64,000 nt of DNA from Bryobacteraceae bacterium (lineage in GTDB: Bacteria; Acidobacteriota; Terriglobia; Bryobacterales; Bryobacteraceae): assembly GCA_025056865.1 (NCBI GenBank), contig JANWVO010000002.1, positions 124,001 to 188,000 of the forward strand. Reading direction: 5' to 3'. The notes beneath the pieces are model-generated. The model did no database searches and was not told the origin of the DNA. It saw only the letters and a list, made by a program, of their open reading frames with translations. A program made the position numbers and the translations under genes. Within the stretch, counting starts at the first letter, position 1, and each line of letters begins with the position of its first letter. Positions 1-10,970 of the stretch are shown in pieces.

Positions 1-632
1 CCCGTCAGCAGCGCCTCCGGCTGCGGCAGCAGCGACACCTCGGCCTCGGCCACTATGGCCAGCGTCCCCTCGCTGCCGCACAGCAGCCCGGCCCAGGTGG
101 CGCCCGGCGGCAGGTAGTAGCCCGCCGTGTTCTTCGTCGTCTCCGGCTGCGGCAGCGGATCAAAGGGGAAATCAAGCGGCTCATCCCGGCGGAATGTCCG
201 CACCGTGCCGTCGATGAACACGGCCGTCACCGAGAGCAGGTGGCGCCGCGTCGAGCCGTAGCGGAAGCTCCGCGAGCCGCTCGCGTTGGTCGCGATCGTC
301 CCGCCCAGCGAGGCCGTCCATTCGGTCGGATCCGGCGCGTAAAACTGCCCCGTGCGCGCGGCGGCCGCCTGAAGATCCTTCAGCAGCACCCCCGCCCCCA
401 CGGCCGCCCGCCCGCGCCCCACCTCCAGCCGCCTCAGGCGCCCGGTCGAAATCAGCCAGCCGCCCTGCGGGCAGCGTCCTCCGGTGATCCCCGTCCCCGC
501 GCCGGAGGGCGTCACCGCCACCCCCAGCGATGCCGCCCGCACGAGCAGCTCCGACAGCTCCTCCACCGTCTGCGGCGCAACGATGCAGTCGGCCCAGCCC
601 TGATAGCCGGAGGCGTCCTCGACCACCGTCAA
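1..632 (-). CDS. FAD-linked oxidase (GlcD/D-lactate dehydrogenase type), truncated by window edge
   Basis: About 210 N-terminal residues are present; the C-terminus lies beyond base 1. The protein has the FAD-binding type 4 (PCMH) fold: a glycine-rich GAGTGITGG segment at residues 44-52, then PDPTEWTASLGGTIATN at about 100-116 and KNTAGY further on, all typical of flavoproteins that oxidise 2-hydroxy acids such as glycolate or lactate. The substrate cannot be read from this part. The start is taken as TTG at 632: the frame is closed by a stop a few codons upstream, and a GGAGG sits 9 nt before this TTG, inside the last codons of the ribonuclease J gene. A GTG two codons later is an alternative. 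Only 4 nt separate it from the ribonuclease J stop, so the two are probably co-transcribed. Confidence 0.85.
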   Translation of the reverse strand, partial: MTVVEDASGYQGWADCIVAPQTVEELSELLVRAASLGVAVTPSGAGTGITGGRCPQGGWLISTGRLRRLEVGRGRAAVGAGVLLKDLQAAAARTGQFYAPDPTEWTASLGGTIATNASGSRSFRYGSTRRHLLSVTAVFIDGTVRTFRRDEPLDFPFDPLPQPETTKNTAGYYLPPGATWAGLLCGSEGTLAIVAEAEVSLLPQPEALLT

Positions 633-636
633 GCGC

Positions 637-2307
637 TCACACCTCCAGGATCACCGGCAGCACCAGCGGCCTCCGCTGCGTCTGCTTGTTCAGGAACCGC
701 TTCAGGTCGGCGCGGATCTTTTCCTGGATCACCCCCCAGTCAGACCGCTCCTCGCTCGTGCTGCTCTCGATCGTGCGGATGACCACGTCGCGCGCCGCCG
801 CCAGCAGGTCGGCCCGCTCTTCCGGCGACACGAAGCCGCGCGTCACGATCTCCGGCGGCCCTTCCACGCGCCCGGTGTGCTTGTCGATCGCGATGATCGG
901 GATCAGGAATCCGTCCTCGCTCAGATGCCGGCGGTCGCGGATCACCATGTCCTCCACCACCTCATCGATCGAGCCCGAATCGATGCAGACGCGGCCCACC
1001 GGAACGCTCTCCCCGCGCCGCGCTCCGTCTTCGTCGATCAGCAGCGTCTGCCCCGTCTCCAGCACGAACGTGTCTTCCAGCCCGTAATCGGCCAGATGCG
1101 CCGCCAGCGCCGCATGCTTCGACATCTGCCAGTACTCGCCGTGGATCGGCACGAAATACCGCGGCCGCACCAGGTTCAGCAGCAGTTTCAGCTCCTCCTG
1201 CGACGCGTGGCCGGACACGTGCACCGGCGGGTTCATCTGCCCGGCCACCACCTCCGCCCCGCGCCGCGCCACGTGGTTCATCATCCGCCCGATCGCCTTC
1301 TCGTTGCCCGGAATGATGCGCGCGCTGTGCACCACCACATCGCCGCGCTCCAGCCGCAGGTGCTTGTGGTTGTCCACCGCCACCCGGCTCATCGCCGACA
1401 TCGGCTCGCCCTGCGTCCCGCTCACCACCACCACCACCCGGTGCGGCGGCGCGCTCATGATGTCCTGCGGCCGCAGCAGCAGGTTGTCCGGGATCTTCAG
1501 CAGCCCCAGGCTGTGCGCGATCTCCGTGCAGGAAAGCATGCTCCGGCCCAGAAACGCCACCTTCCGCCCGCTCGCGTGCGCGATGTCCAGAATCTGCTGG
1601 ATCCGGTGCACCGAGCTCGAGAAGCAGGTGATCACGATGCGCCGCTGCGCCCGGTTGAAGATCTCCTCGAACCGCGGCAGCACCGCCCTCTCCGACGGCG
1701 TGTAGCCGGGCCGGTCCACGTTGGTCGAGTCCGACAGCAGCAGCAGCACGCCCCGGCGCCCGTACTCGGCCAGCGTGTGCAGGTCGAACAGCTCGTTGTC
1801 GGTCGGCGTCGGGTCGATCTTGAAGTCGCCCGTATGGATCACTACGCCGAGCGGCGTCCGGATGGCCAGCGCCAGCGCCTGCACGATCGAGTGCGTCACG
1901 TGGATGAACTCGATCTCGAACGGCCCCAGCGTCACCTTCTCCCCCGGCTTCACCCGGTGCAGCCGCACCTGTTCGGCCATTTCGTGCTCTTCCAGCCGCC
2001 GCTCCACCAGCGCCAGCGTGAACTCGCTGCCGTAGACCGGGACGTCGATCTCGCTCAGCAGGAACGGCACCGCCCCGATGTGATCCTCGTGGCCGTGCGT
2101 GAGGATCAGCCCCCGCACCTTGTCCCGGTTCTGTTCGAGATACGTGAAGTCCGGCGTCACGATGTCGACGCCCAGCAGCTCGGCGTCGGGGAACATCATG
2201 CCGGCGTCGATGACAACAATATCGTCGCCGTAGCGGAGGGCGAGGCAGTTCATGCCAAACTCGCCCAGGCCGCCCAGCGGGATGACCTGAAGCAGCTTCT
2301 CGGCCAT
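637..2307 (-). CDS. rnj: Ribonuclease J
   Basis: This 556-residue metallo-beta-lactamase/beta-CASP ribonuclease matches the usual RNase J length. The zinc-binding HxHxDH motif is at residues 71-76 (HGHEDH), followed by the beta-CASP region and the late PIHGEYWQM segment. RNase J processes and degrades mRNA in the cytoplasm with endonuclease and 5'-3' exonuclease activity, and often matures rRNA. The ATG at 2307 is preceded by AGGAG at about 12 nt. Upstream are a sigma-70-like promoter and an approximately 130-nt leader with two hairpins, which suggests control at the leader level. The FAD-linked oxidase follows 4 nt after the stop. Identification is secure; the regulation is inference. Confidence 0.96.
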   Translation of the reverse strand: MAEKLLQVIPLGGLGEFGMNCLALRYGDDIVVIDAGMMFPDAELLGVDIVTPDFTYLEQNRDKVRGLILTHGHEDHIGAVPFLLSEIDVPVYGSEFTLALVERRLEEHEMAEQVRLHRVKPGEKVTLGPFEIEFIHVTHSIVQALALAIRTPLGVVIHTGDFKIDPTPTDNELFDLHTLAEYGRRGVLLLLSDSTNVDRPGYTPSERAVLPRFEEIFNRAQRRIVITCFSSSVHRIQQILDIAHASGRKVAFLGRSMLSCTEIAHSLGLLKIPDNLLLRPQDIMSAPPHRVVVVVSGTQGEPMSAMSRVAVDNHKHLRLERGDVVVHSARIIPGNEKAIGRMMNHVARRGAEVVAGQMNPPVHVSGHASQEELKLLLNLVRPRYFVPIHGEYWQMSKHAALAAHLADYGLEDTFVLETGQTLLIDEDGARRGESVPVGRVCIDSGSIDEVVEDMVIRDRRHLSEDGFLIPIIAIDKHTGRVEGPPEIVTRGFVSPEERADLLAAARDVVIRTIESSTSEERSDWGVIQEKIRADLKRFLNKQTQRRPLVLPVILEV

Positions 2308-2339
2308 TGGCGGGGGAGACTCCTGAAACTACAAGGCTA

Positions 2340-2378
2340 GCACGCAAAAGGCCCGCCCCCGGAGGAGCGGGCCCGTGC
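2340..2378 (-). promoter_or_regulatory. Leader hairpin upstream of rnj (possible attenuator)
   Basis: On the minus strand, GGCCCGC (2373-2367) pairs with GCGGGCC (2356-2350) and is followed by TTTTG. An outer GCACG/CGTGC pair (2378-2374 with 2344-2340) closes the structure. It ends 32 nt before the rnj start codon. A G+C stem followed by a short U run could act as a weak terminator or as a ribonuclease target. Confidence 0.5.
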
Positions 2379-2409
2379 TTCTGATGTTCAATGGGAGAAA
2401 CAGATTCGA

Positions 2410-2423
2410 CGGTCTCGCGACCG
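2410..2423 (-). promoter_or_regulatory. 5'-end hairpin with GNRA-type loop in the rnj leader
   Basis: CGGTC and GACCG form a perfect 5-bp stem closed by GCGA, a GNRA tetraloop. It begins roughly 14 nt after the predicted transcription start, a position where hairpins often stabilise or mark an mRNA 5' end. Confidence 0.4.
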
Positions 2424-2443
2424 AAAAACCTGTATGTGATTCG

Positions 2444-2472
2444 AGAGTAGTGCCTCGAAAAGGGCTTGTCAA
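2444..2472 (-). promoter_or_regulatory. Sigma-70-type promoter of rnj
   Basis: On the minus strand a perfect TTGACA (-35, bases 2472-2467) is followed after exactly 17 nt by TACTCT (-10, 2449-2444). The predicted start near 2437 gives a leader of about 130 nt to the rnj ATG. This is the best -35/-10 pair seen in the window. Confidence 0.6.
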
Positions 2473-2758
2473 GAAAAAATCCGCGCCGCCCGGATTTCCC
2501 TCTAATTCATTCATTTCAAAAGACATCTTTCACTTGACAACCGGCCCGTCCCGTGGCATGCGCCGCCGCCCCGCCCGGCCGTGGACCGCCCCGCTTCCGG
2601 TCTATCTTCGAGAAATCGGGAGGCTTATTCGACGCCCCTGCCCTCGGCTCCACCAACCCCGCCGCCCGGCCCGGTCCGCGCCCGCCACGGCCTGCAAGCC
2701 GCCATCCAGCGCGCCCGCATCCAGGCAACCCTTTTGAATTCAGCGGGATGGGAGAATG

Positions 2759-3720
2759 CTAGTCGATCCGCACCACCGTCATCGGATCGTCGTTTCCGTA
2801 CAGACGGATCCGCCGCCGCCGCAGCAGGGCCGCAAAAAAGGCGAAGACGCACCCTCCGCCGAAGCAGATCAGCAGCAGCAGCCCCGTCAGCTTGAAGATC
2901 CCCAGCAGCAGCCCGCCGACGTTCGGCACCGGCGGCGGCGTCGTCCCCTCGTTCCGCACCACCTCGGCCTTCCACTCCAGCGCATCCAGAACCGGCCGCG
3001 CCAGCGCCTCCGGCGCCCCGCCCGGGAACACCGCCACCAGCACGTAGGACCGCTTCACCAGCCACCCGGGCTGCTTGCGGAACTCCCGTTCCCGCTGCCG
3101 CGCCAGTTGCGGCGTGTGGTAGTAGAAGATCGCGTAATCCGCCACCGTCGAGCCCAGCTCGAGCTTGCCCGCCTGCACCTCGGCCCCGTCCTCGAAGCCG
3201 ACGATCGACGGCGGCACCGACGGCAGGAACCGGCTCAGCGAGTGCACCCCCAGCAGGTAGCGCTCGCTGTTGCGCACCAGGCCCTTCTCCGGCAGATACC
3301 CGGGCAGATACGGCAGGCCGCCGCCGGAGCGCATGGCCGGCGCCGCCCGGTAGAACTCCTGCAATTCCTTCTCCAGCGGCCGCCAGCCCTCGAACAGCAG
3401 CACGTAGTTCTGGTGCGCCAGCATCATCCCGCCGGGTGTCACGCAGCGGGTGTAGGAATCGCGCACCGGCGTGCACTTGGCCGGGCGGTTGGCCTGATAC
3501 CAGGCCAGCGCCCCCGTGGCGTCTTGCAGCCGCCACGCCGTGGCGGCAAACCGGCCCACGGGCCCGTCATACAGGGCCCGTTCGGCGGCCTCTCCGCCAT
3601 ATTCGGCCCACAACGCCGGATCCTCCGGCGCCACCGGCGCGGCCTTCACCCTCTTCGAGCCGTGCCAGCTCTCCGGCCAGATCTGCGCCTGCGCAAGGCC
3701 GGCGCAGCAGACGGTCAGGA

Positions 3721-3736
<16 letters not shown>
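2759..3736 (-). CDS. DUF6599-like secreted/membrane protein
   Basis: A 325-residue protein. The chosen ATG at 3736 lies inside the last codons of secA, giving a 16-nt overlap and likely translational coupling. A short signal peptide ([17 protein letters not shown]) is followed by a mature domain of about 250 residues and, near the C-terminus, a hydrophobic membrane segment (around [20 protein letters not shown]) before a basic RRRR tail. The sequence resembles the DUF6599 family of acidobacterial proteins of unknown function, which I recognise only by general pattern. Its position behind secA suggests a link to export or the cell envelope, but no function can be assigned. Confidence 0.75.
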
Positions 3737-6594
<2,858 letters not shown>

Positions 6595-6612
6595 AAGAAA
6601 GGCTTTGCCTTC

Positions 6613-6618
6613 ATTCTA
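6613..6618 (-). promoter_or_regulatory. -10-like hexamer upstream of secA
   Basis: TAGAAT on the minus strand, ending 18 nt before the secA ATG. No -35 match is visible at 16-18 nt. A start about 7 nt downstream would give a leader of roughly 11 nt consisting mostly of the AAGGC/GCCTT hairpin. Confidence 0.4.
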
Positions 6619-6672
6619 CCGCAGGGGTGCTTCCCTGCCCCGCTTTCTTCGCTGCGCAGCTCGCTCGCCCCT

Positions 6673-7755
6673 TCATCCTTCCATCTCCTTCCACGTGACG
6701 ATCCGCTTCTCGTAAATCGCCCGCGTGCCCATCAGCGCCACCAGCGTCGCCTCGTAGGCGCTGTCGGCGTCGTTCAGCGGCCGGCGCCCGTGCCGGATGT
6801 TGTCGAGAAACGCCGCCAGCGACAGCCGCGTCGCGTCCTGCCCCGCCTCCGGCGCTTCCAGCTTCACCCGCTGCCGCTCCGTCCGCGGCTGGAACTCGCC
6901 GCGGATCAGGTCCACCGCGCCCTCGCTCAGGAACACCCGCTCCTGAATGCCCGTGAAGCCCGGCGGATCGAAATAGTGATGGCTGAAATTGATCTGGACT
7001 CCTCCCTCGAACTCATAGATCAGGCTGTAGTGGTCCATCACCGTGCGGCCCGGCGGCGTGTCGATGAACAGCGCCGTGCCGCCGTCGCCGTAGCAGCGCA
7101 GCGGCGGCTTCCCGATCGCCCACCGGAACAGGTCCAGGATGTGGATCCCCTGGTCGACGACAATATCGCCGCATTTTGTTCTGTCGAAATACCATCCGAT
7201 CTCGCGCGGCAGGTCGCCCCCGTGGCGCATGCCGTGGCACAGCAGCACGCGGCCGGCCCGCCCGGAATGGATCCAGCGCATCGCCGCCGCCCGCGCCGGG
7301 TCATGCCGCAGTTGGAACCCCGCCTGCATCACGCCTTTCGCCCGGCGCGCCGCGTCGCGCACCGCGCGGCAGTCTTCCACGGTGAGCGCCAGCGGCTTCT
7401 CGGCGTACAGGTGCAGCCCGCGCTCCAGCACCGCGATGTCGATTTCGCGGTGGGTGTAGTCCGGCGTCGCCTGCACCACCGCATCGATGTCTTTCATCTC
7501 GTCCAGCATCCGGCGGTAGTCGGTGAAGGTGCGCGCCGATCCGCCCTTCTGCGCCACCGCCGTCGCCGCCGCGTCGGCGCGTTCCGGCAGGATGTCGCAT
7601 ACGGCCGCCACCTCGGCGCCCTCCAGCTCCAGCAGGTGCCGCAGCAGAAAGCTGCCGCGGTTGCCTGCGCCAATCACGGCAATGCGGATCTTCTCCTTCC
7701 GTTCCTGCGCCCGCACGATCGCGGGCGCGGCCAGCAGCTCCCGTCGGCTCATCAT
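6673..7755 (-). CDS. Gfo/Idh/MocA family oxidoreductase
   Basis: A 360-residue NAD(P)-dependent oxidoreductase. After a short N-terminal stretch (MMSRRELLAAPAIVRA, a possible Tat-like signal remnant) comes the Rossmann motif GAGNRGS, then the family EKP motif in HLYAEKPLALT and the C-terminal Gfo/Idh domain. Members act on sugars, inositols or related polyols; the substrate is not evident. The start at 7755 follows an AGGAG element; a longer frame upstream looks non-coding. A TAGCAT -10 candidate at 7794-7799 and a 7-bp hairpin lie in the leader. It precedes secA by about 78 nt in the same direction. Confidence 0.88.
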   Translation of the reverse strand: MMSRRELLAAPAIVRAQERKEKIRIAVIGAGNRGSFLLRHLLELEGAEVAAVCDILPERADAAATAVAQKGGSARTFTDYRRMLDEMKDIDAVVQATPDYTHREIDIAVLERGLHLYAEKPLALTVEDCRAVRDAARRAKGVMQAGFQLRHDPARAAAMRWIHSGRAGRVLLCHGMRHGGDLPREIGWYFDRTKCGDIVVDQGIHILDLFRWAIGKPPLRCYGDGGTALFIDTPPGRTVMDHYSLIYEFEGGVQINFSHHYFDPPGFTGIQERVFLSEGAVDLIRGEFQPRTERQRVKLEAPEAGQDATRLSLAAFLDNIRHGRRPLNDADSAYEATLVALMGTRAIYEKRIVTWKEMEG

Positions 7756-7769
7756 GGCATGGCTCTCCT

Positions 7770-7786
7770 GCGGGGCCCTGCCCCGC
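7770..7786 (-). promoter_or_regulatory. Leader hairpin before the Gfo/Idh/MocA gene
   Basis: GCGGGGC and GCCCCGC form a perfect 7-bp stem with a 3-nt loop, directly upstream of the AGGAG ribosome-binding site. It could modulate access to that site. Confidence 0.4.
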
Positions 7787-7871
7787 GCTGTCCATGCTAC
7801 ACGCGGCCGCCGCCGCTGGCATCCCCGCGGGCGTGTATATTGATCCTTTGGCTTATCCCGACCTGCCGAAA

Positions 7872-8246
7872 ATGACTTCCCTTCGGCTCGATCAGTGCCC
7901 GGTCTGCGGCTCCAGATCCCTGGTCCGCAGGAAGCGGTCCCTCGCGGAGAGGCTCCGCCATGCAGCCGTCTACCGCTGCACCTTCTGCCGCTTCGAGGCA
8001 TCCGTTCCCCTGACGGTTCTTTATCCTCAGCTCTCCCGCATCGCACGCTGCCCGCGCTGCTCCTCCACCGCGCTGCGCGTGCTCGCCCGCCGCGACCCCA
8101 TCGAGCGGCTCTACCGCGGCCCGCTCAGCATGCTATGGGCCCTCTTGGGCGCGCCCATCCTGTATTGCCCCTTCTGCCGGCTCCAGTTCTACGACTTCCG
8201 CCCGCGCATCGACGGCGAAAACGGCGGAAACGGTAGAATCGGCTGA
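7872..8246 (+). CDS. Small four-CxxC zinc-ribbon protein
   Basis: A 124-residue protein with four CxxC pairs (C9/C12, C36/C39, C60/C63, C99/C102), enough for two zinc-ribbon sites. Between the third and fourth pairs is a hydrophobic stretch (about SMLWALLGAPILY) that could be a single membrane helix or a buried core. I do not recognise the family. The ATG at 7872 is chosen because the first cysteine pair follows at once; a longer frame begins at 7794 but looks non-coding. A TATATT element lies 30 nt upstream. The esterase start codon is 2 nt past its stop. Function unknown. Confidence 0.65.
   Translation: MTSLRLDQCPVCGSRSLVRRKRSLAERLRHAAVYRCTFCRFEASVPLTVLYPQLSRIARCPRCSSTALRVLARRDPIERLYRGPLSMLWALLGAPILYCPFCRLQFYDFRPRIDGENGGNGRIG
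8234..8239 (+). promoter_or_regulatory. -10-like TAGAAT 8 nt before the esterase start
   Basis: TAGAAT ends 8 nt before the ATG at 8248, inside the final codons of the zinc-ribbon gene. There is no Shine-Dalgarno between them (CGGCTGAC), so a transcript starting here would be nearly leaderless. Confidence 0.45.
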
Positions 8247-8247
8247 C

Positions 8248-9945
8248 ATGCGCCCCCTCGTGGTTCTCGCCTTCGCGCTCGCCCTGTCCGCCGCCGACCG
8301 CCGCAACACGGAAACGCCGAACACCGACACGCGCTTCGCCTTCCAGGCGCCGGACCAGCCCGCTGCATGGGAAGCGCGGCGCGGGCTCCTCAGGAAGCAG
8401 ATCCTCGCCGCCGCCGGACTCTGGCCCGCCCCGCCAAAACATCCTCTCCGCGTTCTGTTCGCGGGGCGCGTCGAGCGCGACGGCTACACCGTCGAGAAAG
8501 TGGCCCTCGAGACCCTGCCCGGCTTCTGGCTCGGCGCAAACCTCTACCGCCCCAAGGGCCCCGGGCCGTTTCCCGCCGTCCTCCACCCCCACGGCCACTG
8601 GCCTTATGGAAGGCTCGAAAACAGCGCGCTCTGCTCGACGCCCCTGCTCGGAGCCAACTTCGCCCGCAACGGCTTCGTCGTCCTCGCCTACGACATGCTC
8701 GGCTACAATGACACCGTCCAGGCGCCGCACGACTTCACCGGGCCCGCCTTCCAGCTCTGGAACTTCACCCCGCTCGGCCTTCAGCTCTGGAACTCGATCC
8801 GCGCTCTCGATTTCCTCGCCTCGCTGCCGGACGTCGACCCGCAGCGCCTCGCCGCCACCGGAGCCAGCGGCGGCGGCACCCAGACCTTCCTGCTCGGCGC
8901 CGTCGACGGCCGCCTCGCCGCCGCCGCGCCTGTCAACATGGTCAGCGGGATCATGCAGGGCGGCTGCGTCTGCGAGAACGCCCCGGGGCTCCGCATCGGC
9001 ACCAACAACATCGAGATCGCCGCGCTCTTCGCGCCCCGCCCCATGCTGCTCGTCTCCGCCACCGGCGACTGGACCCGCGAGGTTCCGAAGGCCGAGTTCC
9101 CCGCCATGCAGAAAGTCTGGGCGCTGTACGGAAAACCGGACCAGATCGAGGCGGTTCAGTTCGACGCCCCTCACAACTACCACCGCGAAAGCCGCGAGGC
9201 CGTCTACGAATTCTTCCGCCGCCATCTCGCCCCGCAACGCGCGCCCTGGAAAGAACGCAACGCCACGGTCGAAAAGCTCCAGGACATGCTCGTCTTTCAC
9301 GGGCGGCCCATGCCCGAAGGCTCGCTCGATTTCGACGGCCTGTTCGCCTGGTGGAAGCGCGCCCTCCGCGCCGCCGCCGCGCGCATGAGCGCCGAAGAGG
9401 CGCGCGAGCGGCTGCGGATCGCCTTCGCCTGGCACGAGCGGCCCAGCTTCGACGCCCTGCCCGCCCGCTGGATCGGCGGCCGCGCCCCCGCCGCCCTCCT
9501 CCTCCACCCGGAAGGAATGGCCGCCGCCGAAAAGGCCGAAGACTTCCGCGAGCTTCGCGCCGCCGGCCGCGCCCTGCTCCTCCTCGATGCCTTCCAGACC
9601 GGCTCCGCCGTGGCCCCGCGCGACCGCTCCCACCGCCACTTCCTCACCTTCAACGTCAGCGACGACGCCGCGCGCGTGCAGGACGCCGCCGTCGCGCTCG
9701 AAGAGATCTGGAAGCGGACGAAGCAGCCGGTCGAAGTCCGCGCCTTCGGCGCAGCCCGCCTCTGGGCCCTGTTCGGCGCCGCCATCGCCGGCGTTCCCGT
9801 CAGGCTCGATGTGGACGCAGCGGAGTTTCCCGAAGACGAGGCGCGCCTCGAAAAGGAGTTCTTCGTGCCCGGCATCCTTCATGCCGGCGGCGCGGATGCG
9901 GCCCTCCGCGCCCTCGTGCGCGCCCCTGCTCAGTTGAGGAAGTAA
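8248..9945 (+). CDS. Secreted alpha/beta-hydrolase (acetyl-xylan-esterase-like)
   Basis: 565 residues with an N-terminal signal peptide (MRPLVVLAFALALSAA). The alpha/beta-hydrolase core shows an HPHGHW oxyanion-region motif at 113-118, the nucleophile elbow GASGGG with Ser207, a later aspartate candidate in SATGDW and a histidine candidate in HNYH. The arrangement resembles large secreted esterases of the acetyl-xylan-esterase/peptidase S9-like type common in Acidobacteria and Planctomycetes. The C-terminal third (from about residue 370) is a separate domain I cannot name. It probably removes acyl groups from polysaccharide outside the cytoplasm; the substrate is inferred. Its 3' end overlaps the convergent mqnC gene by 16 nt. 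Confidence 0.8.
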   Translation: MRPLVVLAFALALSAADRRNTETPNTDTRFAFQAPDQPAAWEARRGLLRKQILAAAGLWPAPPKHPLRVLFAGRVERDGYTVEKVALETLPGFWLGANLYRPKGPGPFPAVLHPHGHWPYGRLENSALCSTPLLGANFARNGFVVLAYDMLGYNDTVQAPHDFTGPAFQLWNFTPLGLQLWNSIRALDFLASLPDVDPQRLAATGASGGGTQTFLLGAVDGRLAAAAPVNMVSGIMQGGCVCENAPGLRIGTNNIEIAALFAPRPMLLVSATGDWTREVPKAEFPAMQKVWALYGKPDQIEAVQFDAPHNYHRESREAVYEFFRRHLAPQRAPWKERNATVEKLQDMLVFHGRPMPEGSLDFDGLFAWWKRALRAAAARMSAEEARERLRIAFAWHERPSFDALPARWIGGRAPAALLLHPEGMAAAEKAEDFRELRAAGRALLLLDAFQTGSAVAPRDRSHRHFLTFNVSDDAARVQDAAVALEEIWKRTKQPVEVRAFGAARLWALFGAAIAGVPVRLDVDAAEFPEDEARLEKEFFVPGILHAGGADAALRALVRAPAQLRK

Positions 9946-10970
9946 GTGCGGTAAAGCGTGTCGCGCTGCCGCGGCGTGAAGCCCGCGTCGCGGATGATGC
10001 GCCGCAGCTCCTCTTCCGTGGCCCGGTGGCGCGCCCCGGCCGCGCTCACCACGTTCTCCTCGATCATGATCGAGCCGACGTCGTTGCCGCCGAAGCGCAG
10101 CCCCACCTGGCACACTTTCAGCCCCTGCGTCACCCACGACGACTGGATATTCGGGATATTTTCCAGATAAAGCCGGGAAATCGCCAGCGTTTTCAGATAT
10201 TCCACTCCGGTCGCTTCTTCCTTCACAAACCGGCCCAGGCTCGTGTTTTCCCGCTGGAAAGACCACGGAATGAAGGCCGTAAATCCCCCGGTTTCTTCCT
10301 GAATGCGCCGGATCACCTCCAGGTGATGCACGCGCTGCTCGATCGTCTCCCCGCAGCCGAACATCATCGTCGCCGTCGTCTGCATCCCCAGCCGGTGCGC
10401 CGTCAGGTGCACTTCCACCCACTCGTCCGCCGTGCACTTCAGCCGCGAAATCCGCCGCCGCACGTCGTCATGCAGGATCTCCGCCCCGCCGCCCGGAATC
10501 GAGTCCAGCCCCGCGTCGCGCAGCCGCGCGATCGTGTCCCGCACCGTCAGCCCGCTCGCCTCGGCGATGCACCAGATCTCCGGCGCGGAAAAGCAGTGCA
10601 GCCAGATGCGCGGAAAGCGCTGCTTCACCGCCCGCAGCAGGCCCTCATACCATTCGATCTTCAGCTCCGGATTCAGCCCGCCCTGCATCAGGATGCCGGT
10701 GCCGCCCAGATCGATCGTTTCCTGGATTTTCCGGCAGATCGTCTCCGTGTCCAGCACATAGCCTTCGGAGTGCCCCATCGGCCGGTAAAAGGCGCAGAAG
10801 CTGCAATATTCGGTGCAGAAGTTCGTGTAATTGATGTTCCGGTCGATGATGTAGGACACCACGCCTTCCGGATGCCACTTGCGGCGCACGGCGTCGGCTG
10901 CCATGCCGATGCCGATCAGGTCATCGCTGCGGAACAGCTCGGCGGCTTCTTTCTGCGTCATCATGGGCAA
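9930..10970 (-). CDS. mqnC: Cyclic dehypoxanthine futalosine synthase MqnC
   Basis: 346 residues. This radical SAM enzyme cyclises dehypoxanthine futalosine in the futalosine route to menaquinone. The 4Fe-4S ligands C52, C56 and C59 are seen in CTEYCSFC, and GFTAFIPWSFQREN is characteristic of MqnC rather than MqnE. Possible starts are ATG 10970, 10964 and 10961; all lie inside the 3' end of mqnA, an overlap of 41-50 nt, so the two genes must be co-transcribed and probably translationally coupled. The other futalosine genes (mqnB, D, E) are not in this window. Confidence 0.93.
   Translation of the reverse strand: MPMMTQKEAAELFRSDDLIGIGMAADAVRRKWHPEGVVSYIIDRNINYTNFCTEYCSFCAFYRPMGHSEGYVLDTETICRKIQETIDLGGTGILMQGGLNPELKIEWYEGLLRAVKQRFPRIWLHCFSAPEIWCIAEASGLTVRDTIARLRDAGLDSIPGGGAEILHDDVRRRISRLKCTADEWVEVHLTAHRLGMQTTATMMFGCGETIEQRVHHLEVIRRIQEETGGFTAFIPWSFQRENTSLGRFVKEEATGVEYLKTLAISRLYLENIPNIQSSWVTQGLKVCQVGLRFGGNDVGSIMIEENVVSAAGARHRATEEELRRIIRDAGFTPRQRDTLYRTYFLN

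Larger units (their letters stand above)
2308..2758. other. 451-nt gene-free stretch holding the ribonuclease J promoter and leader
   Basis: No convincing gene lies here. A short minus-strand frame (2329-2526) runs through the promoter and leader hairpins and resembles no family. The half nearest rnj carries the promoter and two hairpins annotated separately. The half nearest the DUF6599-like gene is G+C-rich and shows no clear terminator. Confidence 0.6.

Noticed and set aside
2329-2526. 65-codon minus-strand frame upstream of rnj
   Set aside because: It runs across the promoter and leader hairpins, has no family resemblance, and is more economically explained as untranslated leader and upstream DNA.
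2533-2538. TTGACA on the plus strand near 2533
   Set aside because: No -10 at the right distance and no plus-strand gene follows.
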